Part shown: positions 12,605-25,470 of the stretch, in pieces
Layout: each line of letters begins with the position of its first letter
How positions within the stretch are numbered: position 1 is the stretch's first letter
NCBI GenBank assembly: GCA_029207755.1
Contig: JARCOQ010000002.1
Coordinates: 9,811,156 to 9,875,155 of the forward strand
Source: Chamaea fasciata
Lineage: Eukaryota; Chordata; Aves; Passeriformes; Sylviidae
Direction: 5' to 3'
DNA: 64,000 bases
Translations under genes and position numbers: made by a program
The notes under the pieces: generated by a model
What the model was told of the DNA's origin: nothing
Databases searched by the model: none
Seen by the model: only the letters and a program-made list of their open reading frames with translations

Positions 12605-13440
12605 CAACTCTCTGCCTTTCCTCAGAGACAGATTCTCATTCTTTCTGTTTTTTCACTTCCGTGGGGGTAGAAGATTAACCTCTGCCAAAACCTGGAGGAT
12701 TTACCAACTCTGCCACTTTCTTAAAAGAGGGAGTGAGTCTTTGGGAGCAGTAGGAAACCTGAGAATAAAAATCTGTCAAAAGAATAATGTTCTTTTTAAA
12801 GAGTTCTCTGCACATGACAGTGTGATAACTTGCTCTGTCGTGCACATTTGTGTATATTGTCTGTCATATTTGTTATACTCCTTAAATCTCACAGAACGCT
12901 CTTGTTTCCCGAGCTGCTAACAATATTTTTAATTTAAATTTTTGAGCTAAAACATTGTTGTTTAAGTACTATATTAAATGATAATTTTCTTAGCTTTGTA
13001 AGGCCTCTTAATTCAATATGAAATCATAAACACTACTTTTTTCCCCAGTTTATATATTTGTGTAATTCCACAAAAATCCTGGTAGATTTTTTGAATGCTG
13101 TTGGGTCTGCCAAACATACGTATCATAAAGAGTGTAGAAGGACAGAATCTCATTTTTTATTGATTTTTATTGATTGGCACAGCTTAAGTGAAGCCAGAGG
13201 AGTGGCAGCATGAAGCGTGGCCCAGCCATTCTGACAAAGCAGCTTGTATTACAATGAGCTGTATAAAAATGGATGGATCACTTCTCTTACTCCTCAGGCA
13301 ATATTGCTTATGTTTTAAAGCTTTACTTTAAAATAAGGTGGGGTAGAATGTACTTCAGGCACTGATCAGTAGACAAAAATAAAGCTCCCTAATTTTTTGT
13401 CTTCAAATTGAAGCAGGCAAAGGGTTCTTCTGATGCTCCT

Positions 13441-13442
<2 letters not shown>

Positions 13443-13474
<32 letters not shown>
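13443..13474. repeat. Poly-T tract (32 bp, one C)
   Basis: Two T runs of 12 and 19 bases are separated by a single C. This could be the reverse complement of a retroposon tail, but no recognisable body follows it. Confidence 0.9.
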
Positions 13475-13476
<2 letters not shown>

Positions 13477-16400
13477 CTCAGCAAACAGTGAAAAAATCGT
13501 TACAGTCCATAAAACTGCAGTATTCACTGAGAGGATATCTGTATCTTGAAGTGTTTTTCAGTTGAGATTATTACCTCTAATTCGTGATTTTTTGCATTAG
13601 TTGTCAACTACGTGATAATCATATATTAAGATAAAACTGGGCTATAATTTCTAAGAAATTGTAAAGGATTTAGGTCATTCTTGTTTGCAGATGTGTAATT
13701 CTGAAGAAATTAACTTAGACATCCTACACTTAACTGGTGTTTGTCATTGAGTACCTCATGTCTTAAGTGCATGTGGTGAAGCATTTTCTCCTCCCCTAAA
13801 GGTAAAGCGTGCTATAAAATGGAGTGGAGCTCATTAAACTTCTATAATGAATTGTTTCTCTTAAAAATAAGAGAAAATTGATGTGTCCTGAATACAAATT
13901 ACATCTAACATACATGGAAACAAGCTTAGGTTCAATCAGAGGTTTCACTCGAGTAATTTTTTTCATTATTCAAGTTAGGGAAGAATTAAAGGGTTGTTTT
14001 TGTAGTAAGTGCCTTTTTTTGGCTTTAGCAGAGGTCAGCTGTCATGTCATTCTGGTTTCCAGATTTGTTTGTTGTTGATGCTTCTTTCCCTGTGTGACCT
14101 AGGGGACACCCTTCCATTTCTAGAAATACTGAAGAAATCAATTCCTCACATGCAGAGCATTTAATGCATCACAAACGCCAGCTTTGGCAGCAGAACTTCT
14201 GTTATTTATAAAGAAAATGAGTTTTATATTTTGTAACTTTTACTGCCATTCTTTTAGGTTATAAAGTGCCCATGTGCACATGCAGAAGGACACGCACATT
14301 CCCTATTAGGTTTTTTATTGGCCGGACTCTACTCCTTTGACCCTTTTAACCCTGAAAAAGTGGTACTGTGGGAGAAGCTGGATACTCTGAAGGGTGCATG
14401 TACATTCAGGAACACATTTTTATCACAACTGAATCATTTGCCTTTTATATGGCATTCAGCTCTCATTCATTAGGTCATTTGTTTCTGTGTTAAGGCTGGC
14501 AGGAGGCATTTGTGATAAAAGCAAACTGAAGGTGAGCAATCACAGAAACATAGGTGCATGTAGCTAAAGCAGCGACTTTGTTCTCTGAAAAAAATGATGT
14601 GACTTTGTAATAGCAGATTTAGTGTGTCTGCTCAGTAAAACAAAGTGACTCCTGCAGTGAGAAGTCCTCTAATGGCAATGAATGCTGTTTGCTCTGGAGG
14701 GCTCTTTGGTTTTCGGTGTGGGGCTGAACTGCTTGTTGAGGTATCCGGGATGGCTGAGCACCTTGTGAATGCATGCCTGCTCCTGGGGGAAGGAAACAGC
14801 AGTCTACTTAATGGGAATGTTTACTTCACTTTCTCAGTCAGACTTTTCTGTGGAAGAAAGTGTTGGAGGTTGAGCTATTCAGACCTTGACAGGTTATATA
14901 TCCCCTCAGCTCCCATTTAATTAACAGAAAAGAACTCCCAACAATATTTTGGTTTGAGAACCTTCACAAGAAGAGGTGTCGGAAGCCGAGCCTATTATCC
15001 ACCTTATCTCCTCTCTAATCTTCTGTCTCCTCTGCCCATCAAGCACGGATTCAGTGCCTCATCATTGCCTTTGGTGCATCCTTCTGACCCACAGGGTCTG
15101 CTTCCATCCTGATATGGGTCAATCAGTCATGGATGGATTGCTGACTGCGCTGCGGGAGGTTAAAATGTTTCCCAGGGTTCGGTGATGGGATGAGAGAGAT
15201 GAGGCTGGGGAAGTCTCAGGTAACATACATTAGTGCAGAATTTCACTCAAAGGGGTGTTTTAATTTAAATACTTCTATTAAGAGTTTAATGGAGTTGAAG
15301 CTTCTATGCCCACTGTGCTGACACATAACTATGTTTCTCCCCGTCTCTTCTCAGAGACACTGTTTACACTCACTTCTTCTCATAAAACCTCTTTTTCCTT
15401 GGATTAATAGAGATATACTTGAGTTGCGGTATAACTCTTGTCAGAATTAAAACCATAATAGGAAATATTTTTGCTTTCAGAAACAAGCGTGTGGAAAAGT
15501 GATGCTTGAAAATAAAAGAGAAATTTGTAGTCTTCAAGGACAACTCTGTGAGGGCAAGAAGTATGCAAAATTGTGTCAACTAAAAGGAATAGAATGAAAA
15601 ATAGTAAAGACAAAGGTAAAGAGTAAACATTCCTCACAACTCCCTGAAGACAGAGTCAGTTACCTCTCATTGAAAAGACGCCTGAAATTAAATTGAGCTT
15701 TGCTATAAAGAAGATAGCTGAAATGATAGGCAGGTACTGCAGAAAACATGATTTGGAGGTAACAGTGAGATAGTATGGAAATGCAGAGGAAAATACAGGC
15801 AGAAAAGTATAAATTATAGGAAAGAAGGAGTAAGAAGTAGTAAAGAAGCCAGTCAAAGTGTCACAGAAACACTTGTACCATTACTGTAAGCACATTTAAA
15901 CAATTCTGCAAATGACTGTTTCCTGGTGTGTCCATGTTTTCTCTAGACCAAATCTGAGATTCCTGTTTTGTTCAGAAGAGTTTTTCAAAGGCTCCCTGTA
16001 CATAGCAATGACTTCTGTAGAAGAAGTCACAAAGAAGTAATCACTGCATCCTCAGCTTCCCCTCCAAGCATGAACTGCCAGGAAGATCCCAAGTGTTCCC
16101 TGACAGTCGGGCTCAGATGGATCAGCAAATTCCCAACCACTTGCACATTCAGTTACTGTTTTCAAAGTTTATTTTAACTGTTGGATAATCTCATCCAGAA
16201 ACATTATGCTGATACATTCACCCATACAGTACCCTTAAAAAGAAGTTGTGTGTGAGACTAAATCTGGGCCTGTTCCTGTAACCATTCTGAAGCAAGTGTG
16301 GAATTCAATTTCCAAGTGCCTTCCCTAGTGTGTCTGGCCAAATTCTGAACAGTTATAAGGCATAACAATTATAAGGCTGACATGGGGCATTTAAAGTCAT

Positions 16401-16489
16401 TTGCTTTGTGTCCCTGTGATGTTTCAGTGTGATCAGGTAGAATATAGAATGGAGTTTTTCAGTCTTCTGCCCTGTTTGACACAGGTTGT

Positions 16490-16533
16490 CAAATATATAT
16501 CTTAAAGGAGAATTTGTTTAAGATATAAATTTG
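16490..16533. repeat. AT-rich stem-loop, 17-bp arms, 10-nt loop
   Basis: Bases 16490-16506 (CAAATATATATCTTAAA) pair with 16517-16533 (TTTAAGATATAAATTTG) with one mismatch in 17. The loop 16507-16516 is GGAGAATTTG. The stem is AT-rich and shorter than a usual pre-microRNA hairpin, so it is recorded as a structural repeat rather than an RNA gene. Confidence 0.9.
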
Positions 16534-17100
16534 GTGAGTCTTCATTCTACTAAATCAGTAGTGTCCCTGGCATGCTGAGAAATAGGGATTACAGGCTGAA
16601 GTCGTCTTCTGCCACCAGAAAGGAAATGGGGGTTGCTCATTTTGAAGCAGAGAAATAGTGGGACAAATTGTTATATAGACTTGGGTCTTTTAAGCAGACT
16701 GTTAATATAGAATCTGTGCAGAAAGAGCTGTGCATGCAGTTGTGAGGAAAATATGGAATTTTTTTAAAGATCTACACATGATGTTGAAACACCAGGTTTC
16801 CTTCAGGTAGCCTGTGGTTGTAGGCACTGCCTACTATTCTTCAACCTAAAAATTGCCTTTGTTTTTTTTTTTGTACCTCCCTGTAGTATTTGTTGCCTCT
16901 TTGCTCTTTTTTTCTTCTTTTTGACAGCAGTATTTTTACTTGTAAAGAAGTTATGTGTGTATCATATGACTGGCCATGTGCACATGAACAAAAATGCTGA
17001 TAACTCTTGAACCCCCTGTGCCAAGCCAAGCCCATGCAGTTAGCACTGTAGCTCAGCTCCAGCTGGCTAAAATGTCCGTATTTATGTGAATTCATAATGC

Positions 17101-17420
17101 ATGCTAGAGATCCTATTTCCCAGCTTTATGTTGCATCTTTAATTAGTCCTAGCTGTCTTCAGTTCATAAATTAAAGGCTGTCCTTTCTTTGGCCGTCACG
17201 AGCACCGGTTACAAATTTCAGCAGCTGAATCCTGTTGCACTGTAAATCAACTTTAGGCAAATAGATTTTCAATTCTTGACTGGCCAAATCAGTATTTTGC
17301 TTTGTTGTATTGTTTCACACACTGGCAGTATCATTAAATTGGAAATAGTTGTTAGCCTTGAAACTCCTATTGCTTAATTTGTAAATGTGATTCCTGTGGT
17401 ATATTTCAACACAGCCTGGA
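17101..17420. promoter_or_regulatory. Candidate conserved non-coding block
   Basis: This 320-bp block has no frame but has balanced, non-repetitive text. It has three CpGs within 14 bases (17194-17207) in an otherwise CpG-poor region, and several AT-rich homeodomain-like cores (TTTAATTAG near 17140, CATTAAATT near 17332). Retained CpGs and lack of low-complexity sequence are what one expects of a constrained enhancer. This is inference from texture only and no conservation data are available here. Confidence 0.25.
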
Positions 17421-17894
17421 CAGTGTTTTTATTCTTTATTCTTGGTAAATTGGTTAATTTGCTGTCTTTTTCTGTATGGAGTCTCATGCCATGTTTGCCT
17501 TACCTTTCAGTATGACTGGAGTTCTGCAATGTGGCCAGAGGGCAAGATCCTGCTCTCTCCACCAGGTTTTCAGTGATCTCTATGGAATTCCATGTATGAT
17601 AGAAGATACATGGGATACATCTCACTCCTTTTACACAATCAGACCTGAATTCACCCTTGGAAGATACTTTGGGCATTATAAGAGCATTTCCCTCTTCTCA
17701 AGGACGGATCAGAGGCTGCCTTTGCAGCTGATACATAAGGAGCTCTGTAGGGCCTCTACAGAATGCTGCGATCTGGTATCTCATGTACTGTGATCCATGG
17801 AAGGGGAAATCATTATCTCTTGCTCAATGTAAACTGCTGCATAAAATAGTAAGAATTTCAGTGGTTTAAAATCTTTCTCTGCAGGGTGTGTGTA

Positions 17895-17910
17895 CATATA
17901 TATATATATA
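17895..17910. repeat. Short TA microsatellite flanked by GT and CA
   Basis: A short alternating TA run lies between TGTGTGTAC and ACACATA, giving an overall near-palindromic simple repeat. Confidence 0.85.
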
Positions 17911-20681
17911 CACATAAAAGAAATGGAGTTCATGATGTCCTCAAGTATTTGGAGTACATTTTATATTTACAGACTCTTACATTTTATATGCAGATGACTC
18001 ATTACACTTTAGAAAATGAATATATTAATTTGATTAATTTCTTACCTTATTTAAATCTTTGGAAATGTCAGCTGCCATTCAATCTACATGGCAGTTCTGA
18101 CAAAACAACAAATATTACAAAGAGGTGAAGCATTAAATTTCTCCTAATTACAAGACAGACATGACAGGTCTCAGTTTATGCACACAGACATTGCTGAGTG
18201 TGCTGAAAATATGGAGATATTTTGCTCCCTTTACAAAACTCATTAGAATAAAACCTTTGGTTTTAAATCTGTAATTGAAAATGTTTCTTTTTTCCTGTGT
18301 CGTAGAAAATGAACACAGGGTTCTATAAATTTTCTGATAAGACTGTGAACTACATTTGAGGGGTTTTTAGATAAAGCAAAATATAAACAAACTACTGAAT
18401 ATCTGGAAAGTTGGGGAGGGGATTGTTTGGAGTTTTTTTAATGGATGTTTTGCTGTGGGCTTTTAGAAATTTTGTGTCTGAAGTTTTATTTGTTCTAAGA
18501 AGAAATAAATTCCTTCATGCCTTTGTTACATAGTAAAATACTGTATCCTTGTATCTTCCCTGAGGTATCCAGTGGGTAGCCTGTCAGTTCCATTATTGCA
18601 AGAAGGCTTAGCCCAGCAGTCATTAGCTATCCCTCATGTTTGCTGTAGAATTCTGTTTAAAACCAATTGAATTCAGCATCTCCTCTGTAAGAAAATAAAT
18701 TTTTAATTGGTAGTTCAGTATTTGGAGCTTTAACATCTAGATGCAGTTTACCACACTGGTTTGAGACGGGGCAGATCAGTTATTCTATTCCAAAGCTTTA
18801 CTTACTATGGCATAAATTATTGCAGCCTTTCTATGTCCTTATGAGACCTAATGACTTTTAATGTTTTCAAATTAGTTTGCTTTCTTCTAATGCAAGTGAT
18901 GCACAATTCTAGTGTGATAATAGTATTATTGTGATAGGTTCTTTACTCCACTGGAGGCTTGCAAATAGATGCTTGTGGTGCTAAACCTCACTGCAATCTT
19001 CTGTTCAAGACATTTGCATCACCAAATGTTTCCTGGGAGTGGCAAAACCCAACATGAACTCGCATTTAAGCTTCATACATGCATATAGAGATTTCTAACC
19101 ACATAAAAAACACAGCTGCTGACTGGGACAATCTCAGATTTTTTAAGGAAGTGATTCTAGGCTTGAGTGTTTTATGCGTTATTTTGTTTCTTGAACAACT
19201 TGCTTCTATCACTGAAAATATGAGAAGTTTAAGTGACCTTGAGTAGAAAACATGAAATGTTTTCGTAGTTAAATATGCATTTGAAAAAGTTTACTTCAAA
19301 AACTACACCATGTGAAAGTAATGTCTACCTACATTAATAGTTTTATTATTAATGGCTTTGGACTATATTATATTATTTAATTGGTGTTTATAAATAGCTT
19401 CCTTCCCTGTGGTTATGAAATATAACATTTACCAAACTTCTTCTTTGATGGAATTTACATATGGCACATCATGATGATTAAAAGCCAGCCGCCTTTTCAC
19501 AGCATGGCAAGAAATAGGATTTGATTTATCTTCGTTGCTTGCCTACCACTTGCTGTGACTGTACTTTTGAAATTTTAATATTCTCATTTCTCAAAAGGAG
19601 CTTGTTATGTAAAGTATTATGTAAATATCTTTTAGGCTTTGTTTTTTGCCTTTCTATGTAAAAAAAAAATAAATTAATGTGATGAGCAAACAAAGCATGA
19701 AGGTAGGAATGAAAAGTCTCAGCCAAAGAGATTTTGTGTCAAAAGAGGCAGATTTATTTATACTTTGAAATCTGAAATAATTTAAGTACATTATAATCTG
19801 AGCAGTGTTTTGAATCCCTTTCATATGAACTGTTGATCAGTAATCATTAGAAATGTATCACTTCCAGATTCCCAATCCTTTTATAGCTCAGTACAGGTAC
19901 AGTGTGGTTTTCCAAGACAAACAAGGGAGTACAAACCTGGTGTTGTGTGGGCAGACAGATCCCTTTTCCTGCCCTCCTTCCTCATGCTCCCCTCTCACAA
20001 ATAACTCCCCAGCAGCAAATATGTGAGGTCCAGGGCTCAGGCTGGTCAGGCAGTGGTAGTGTGATCTTTATGGGATGGAGATGCAGCAGCTCCACCTGCA
20101 TCTGCTACAGCAAAGCACGTTTAGAAGAGTAGGGACTGTGTATTCCTGTTGCATCTGCTCAGATTTTAACACTCTCCCTTTTAATGTTGGCCTTCCCAAC
20201 ACAAGAGACTTGATCAAGGTGTTCTTCAAAACTCAGTGCCACGCTGGGAAAGTCTAGTATAAACCTGTTGTCTGTCACCTCCTAATTCTTTTTAAGCAAT
20301 TAAGCACCTGCTGATTCTCTGAGGTTACACCAGGATTTTCACTTTGATTTTTCTTCATATTTTAGCTCAGTTCTTTTTTTGTGCTGTTCAGTTCAGCAAG
20401 GGAGCTAAAACAACTTTGACTCTCCTCCTTTCCCCTTCTTGTGAGGCAGCCTGTGCCTACTAAACATCTGTTCCTTAGAAAAATTAAAATAAGGATAAAT
20501 TAAATGTACTCAGTGCTACGGTTTAGAAAACTGAATACAGAACTTTGTATCCAATTCAAACAGAATGTTGTCTAAAACTGCACACAAGAGAAAGAATTAA
20601 CCAACGCCTGCACCAAAGGTTTGAAACAGGAGGTGCTCAGTGGGTGGTTCATATCAAATGCAACCCACAGAGAAATTTGGA

Positions 20682-20896
20682 TTTTTTTTTTTCTTCAATG
20701 GGTGGGATTTTTTAGGTTTTGGTGTTTTGTGGGTTTTTTTGGATTTCTTTTGTGGTTTTGTTGTTGTTGTTGTTTGCTGTTTTTTTGTGGTTTTCTTGTT
20801 GTTGTTGGGTTGGTTTTTTGTTGTTTTTTTGCGGGGTTTTTGTTGTTGTTTGGTTTTTTGTTTGTTTTGTTTTTGTTTGGTTTGGTTTGGTTTGTT

Positions 20897-20928
<32 letters not shown>

Positions 20929-20930
20929 TT
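20682..20930 (+). repeat. Long T/G-only tract (about 250 bp)
   Basis: About 250 bp are composed almost solely of T and G: a T run at the start, GTT units near 20759-20773, mixed TTTTTG and GGTTTT units in the middle, and GTTTT pentamers at the end (20900-20922). C and A are nearly absent. Three overlapping plus-strand frames of 71-108 codons come from this composition and encode only Phe, Leu, Val, Cys and Gly mixtures; they are artefacts. It is the longest regular member of the T/G family in the window. Confidence 0.93.
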
Positions 20931-22867
20931 CTAAGAGAACCTCCTAAGAACTTGCAAGGTATTTAATGTGCCAAGGAAGAAGGAATAAGTAGACCAAGGG
21001 CAAATTATATTTATATAGTTCTGACAGTTTGAACTACTGAAGGTTAAGAAATACTGTCCTCTGTAGAAAACAATCCTACTCTGATACACCACTAGAAAAT
21101 AAGAGGAAGCAATCATATCCCTCTCCTAATTTTTGATAGAATATTTCACATACTTGTCAGTTTTATTTGCCAGTTTTGAGAAATTAGTATGTCAGAATGA
21201 GTAATTATCAGTTCTAAAAATAACAGATAAAATCATCCCAGAAGTGGAGCCCTGCTGGGGCTGCAAAGCTGGTTAAGATGGGGTTTGTCTTGGAATGCTC
21301 TCAGACCCTGCCCCATGAGATGTTATACGCCCTTAAATCCTGTTAGATCTGAATGGTAAAAAGGATTAAATGTTCTGCAAGGCAGAGTAAATGACTTCAT
21401 GTCTCAGGAAGAATAAACGTATAAAACTAGTGCAAAATGTATTTTTCTTGCTCTGTGCATTGTTATAAATGCTATTTGTTGTGATAAACAATATATACAA
21501 ATAGATTGTAACCACATTACCTTGACTGAGACTTGCTTGATAGCTATAGAAGAAAAAAAAATGAGGATTAGGTAGGACTCCTTGGGATTTAGTTTACAGA
21601 CTATAAACTGTAGCAAATCTCCATTTTAATAATTCTTGAAGAAAGCATGACACTCAAGAATTTCAAATTCAGAAGTTTCTCACTTGCTAGCTGGGTTTAC
21701 AGTAGTAAATTCATGCTGTTTCCAAAAAAATAAAAATATTAAGCAACACGTTATCCTGTCTTGAGTCCTAAAGGCTTCCAGTCTCTAACATGGTAATTTC
21801 AGACACTTCAGATTTGGTTTTTTTCTGTATCTTTTCAATTAAAGAATGATGTAGAAGACAGGAGTTAAGCAAGAACCCATGAGCTGAACTATTTACTAAT
21901 TAAGCTAATAAATAGATGGTAATTTATTGTCTTCTGTACACACTTTCAAATCGTGGTGAAGACTTCCAAGGGGTTGGTTGTATATTGGTAACTTTTAAGG
22001 CACATACATAATTTTCTGTGTCCAAAGGGTATGCTATGATGGAAATAAAACAGTATAAATGACCTATGGTTGATTCTTTGTAGCCTTTAAAGAGTATTGT
22101 AACAAATAAGAAAAGCCTTTCTTTTGTCTCCACTGTAGTTTTATAAGATGACTGTTAGGATGCCGAACTGGAAAACATTCAATTTCTGTGCAGTCATTTC
22201 AAAAGTTCTTATATAATCCTAAAACTTAAGGTGGGATAAATATCTTTTTATTCCAATCATACATTCATTTCATTTATTGTTGAAACATAAAAATGAACTT
22301 ATCTTTTTCTTGCAGAACAGAGTAATTTGTATTTACCATTACTGAGAAGGGCTGTAATTATACTTGTGCAGATTAAGACACTGATGAAGAATGAGGGGCC
22401 TTTTCATTGCACGTGCCAGGTAGGGCATAGACTGCACAAGCTGTGTTCCACTGCTGATCTCAGACATGCCCTGTTCCAACAGAGGATTTCTTCTTTCTAC
22501 AGAAGGAAAAAAAATAGGTGCTGCAGTGTGTCTGATAATTCTGTGCTTTGTACATGGGAAACAATGAACTGTCTGTGGTCTCACAGTGGCAGGAATAGTA
22601 ACAAACAGATGGCTTTAGTTTACCCCTGCAGTGGCTACCCCGTGAGCAGAAGTGAGTTATATTTTGCATTGTTTTCATAAATCTGTTTCGCTGCACTTAT
22701 TCAAGATGTGAGTGAGCTCAGAATAGCAGTAACAAGAAGTGTATAAACAAAGCTAAAAACAAAACAACCAAAAGACAACTCCCCAGACCTATTATTTCTA
22801 ACTTTGGATTGTTAAATGATTGTACAGAAGTGGACAGTGTTTTTCAGGACATCTGTACAGTGCTATT

Positions 22868-22884
22868 AAAAAAAAAAAAAAAAA
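22868..22884. repeat. Homopolymer A run (17 bp)
   Basis: Seventeen A residues follow TGCTATT. No retroposon body is recognisable upstream. Confidence 0.9.
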
Positions 22885-24108
22885 GAGTATTGCCTGGCTT
22901 AGTCGTGGTCTGGATTCATGGCAGCCATCAGCTCTGCTGACACTTGAATGTATCCCTCGGGTGTAGCAAAGCGTTTTTATATTTCATTGCCTTGCTTTGG
23001 GATTGAAGCATTGAGTGTTCTGACCTTACAGACACGTGGTTCAATCTGAGATGTTTAGCTACAATGAAAATGGTTTATCCTATAGCTCAGCTTACAGGCA
23101 AATGCATGCCCAAGAGAGCTTAGAATTGTTTAAAAGGTACAGAGAGAAGGATGAAAAAAACTTCCCCTGCTTTTGGAAGCCTGTGAGACACAGGTAGTGT
23201 CTAGCAGTTGTCTCTAAATCAAGACTATCTCTGGCAATTTGTTGTAAGAGTTTTGCATTGCAGTCTTAACAGTCATATGTGTTAAACGGTGACACTTCCT
23301 ACACCTTCTGCTGTGCTCTGATGGGACATTTGCCATTCCCTTTCTCTCTGGGGCTGTGACAGGTTCAGGCAGGAATGGAGGGAAGAGTGGGCTGCATGAG
23401 TCACCAGTGTTCTGTGCCCTTTACTAGGACAAGTGTATTATAAATGCTTTATTTCTCCCTCTCTAGAGTTCATTTGAGGCTGATATAACTTCTTGCTGCA
23501 ACATGCTGTGCAGCTTATCCCTTTTTCCACTGGCTTACAGTCCCCCATATCATCCAAGCTGGTATGTTTTACAAGTGTTGTGTTTTTGTTCTTTTTTTTT
23601 TTTTCTCCTTATCATCCAGATCTCAAGCTTGCATCCATTAGTAACCAGTAATTACCTTTTTTATTTTTTTTTTTTTTTGGGTCCTGGGTGTTCTGTCTGT
23701 ACTTTAAAGGCCTCTGCTCTCACTTCATAACTTCACTCCTCTATCTGGGTTTTGATGCTAGGTTCATAAGTAGCTTGCTAAAGGAGGACTAACAACTAGC
23801 TACTGTTTTGCATTGTTACTAAAAGTATTTCAAGGTATCGATAACAGTGGTGTTTACACCCCACCACTGTACAAAGCTAAATCAAATCAAGTGGGAGTTA
23901 CCTGGTAATTAGAGGGCTGCTGTCACTGTTCATTATGCTAAAATAATGCTCTACGTGAGCTTAAAACAAGCCTAGACAAAAGGTGTGATGTCCCTGTCTT
24001 GAGTCCTTGCAGAGTCACCCAGCAGTGGTGACAGCTTTACTGGGTTACAGAGCTGCACAGGCAGCTTCATGACTTGAAGCCAATGTTGTCATTCAGAACT
24101 TATATTCA

Positions 24109-24156
24109 CATTATTTCATCATGAAATAATGAGATAATAATGAGATATAATGAGAT
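24109..24156. repeat. 23-bp palindrome plus three TAATGAGAT copies
   Basis: CATTATTTCAT (24109-24119) and ATGAAATAATG (24121-24131) are exact reverse complements around a single C. The right arm runs into three copies of TAATGAGAT at 24127-24135, 24138-24146 and 24148-24156, spaced 10-11 bp, about one helical turn. The spacing could place repeated sites on one DNA face, but slippage is the simpler origin. Confidence 0.9.
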
Positions 24157-24669
24157 TCTTCCTTCTCCTTTTTTCTAATTTTTTGGTGTTGCTTTTCTAT
24201 ATTTGGAATTTCAGATTGTATTAGGATTGTTCCCATCCTATTCTGAAAACACTAGATAGCAAGTCAAGCTAGGAGTGTCTCTTCTGTGCCTTAAATATTT
24301 TTGGGGGTTTGTTTGGTTTTGTTTTACTTCAGATTGGTGTATTACAAGCTAAATCAAGGTAGTAATACCTTGAAAAGGTAGTGCCTCCATGGAATGTCAA
24401 AAAAATTGTAATTAGGTGTTGCCTTCTCAGGTGTTTTCATTTGCCTCAAGCTGAGTGTCAATTGAGCTACAGCTCTTCTCCTTTTCCCCCCAAACAGGCC
24501 AAAAACTTCCCCTGTGGAAATTCTCTTAAAATGTTTGTCAAAACATACTCAGACAAAAATCCTAACCCCAGCTTTCACCAGCACAGAGTTTAAGTTGCCT
24601 GATTTCCTTACACAGTTTCTTAGGATGCAGTTCAGTAAAAACTCAACATCAGGAGGAAATAAAATGGGC

Positions 24670-24696
24670 AAAAAAAAAACCCCAAAAAACAAAAAA

Positions 24697-24736
<40 letters not shown>

Positions 24737-24755
24737 AACCCCCAAACAAACCCAA
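24670..24755. repeat. A/C-only tract with a 38-bp A run
   Basis: The sequence runs from A9 and C4 through AAAAAAC units into 38 consecutive A residues (24698-24735), then AACAACCCCC-type text. On the minus strand it is T/G-rich. It produces false poly-Lys (plus) and poly-Phe (minus) frames around 24514-24843. Confidence 0.95.
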
Positions 24756-25416
24756 CTTTAACGGTTGCCTCTTGAAGTTAATAAGAAGTACCTATGAGCA
24801 GTCCAGCCTGGTGTGTGTGGGGGATTCCAGTCCAGCATTGTAGGGGGGAATCAGAACACCTTGGCAAATCAGGATGTGATAGGATGTGATACGAAACACC
24901 TGAGAGGATGGTGCCCTAGTGTATGGTCACCACAAAAAGGTCTGTGCCCCCAAGAGAGATTCATTAGCTCTTTTTCAGAGCTGCTTTGTGTGTGTTGGGC
25001 CAAGGGCTGAGCCTGTTGTCATCTTAAGAGCTTTCCAGCAATTAATCTGTGCGTTCTGGAGATTTAATGCTTGGTAAGTGAAATTACAGCTTTACATGGA
25101 TTATGTGCTTATGGGCAGGGGAGATGTAGAGTGGGGAAAAATACTTGGAAAATATCATTTCTGTGGAGTGGGCTGGAAATGAAAGATGACTGAGGGAGGA
25201 ACTGTAACACAGAGGACTATTAAAAGAGAGAAGTATTAAAATAGTGAGTCCTTAAGAAAAAGTAGTAATGTTAGAATGGAACTTTATGGTTTACTTTAGG
25301 TGCTGAATGATGGTTATTTAGGAAAAAAAACAAAAGAGAGTACTTTTTCCAGATTAAAGTAAAACTCATCCCACTTGTTATAGAGTATTGAGGATGGTCA
25401 AAATCTGGCTGTATTG

Positions 25417-25470
25417 GAAAAAAAATAGATAGATGTGGAAAAAAAAAAAAAAGATAGATAATGGAAAAAG
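25417..25470. repeat. A-rich simple repeat with GATA units
   Basis: Two similar blocks, each an A run followed by ATAGATAG or AGATAGAT, are separated by TGTGG. This is a small imperfect tandem duplication in simple sequence. Confidence 0.8.

Larger units (their letters stand above)
11126..20681. other. Non-coding sequence, no supported gene
   Basis: This long stretch has no reading frame above 106 codons and none with a recognisable domain. It contains a GC-richer island with interleaved direct and inverted repeats (12550-12604), a long T tract (13443-13474), a stem-loop (16490-16533), a candidate conserved block (17101-17420) and a short TA repeat (17895-17910). Frames at 12257-12574 (minus) and 12362-12670 (plus) overlap in the GC-richer island and look like mutual shadows with no homology I know. 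Confidence 0.6.
20931..24669. other. Non-coding sequence, no gene seen
   Basis: The longest frame (22327-22680, plus, 117 codons) overlaps two minus-strand frames and resembles no family I know. There is an A17 run at 22868-22884 and a palindrome with a triple nonamer at 24109-24156. The rest is unremarkable unique DNA. Confidence 0.65.

Noticed and set aside
14271..16986. CATGTGCACATG at 14271-14282 and again at 16975-16986 as a paired regulatory site
   Set aside because: Two copies of a 12-bp palindrome 2.7 kb apart with unlike flanks are weak evidence.
20621..20966. Plus-strand frames of 71-108 codons
   Set aside because: They are made of Phe, Leu, Val, Cys and Gly from the T/G tract in three overlapping frames; this is compositional.
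22327..22680. 117-codon plus frame
   Set aside because: It overlaps two minus-strand frames of similar quality and has no family resemblance.
24514..24843. 109-codon plus frame and 68-codon minus frame
   Set aside because: Both depend on the 38-bp A run (poly-Lys or poly-Phe).
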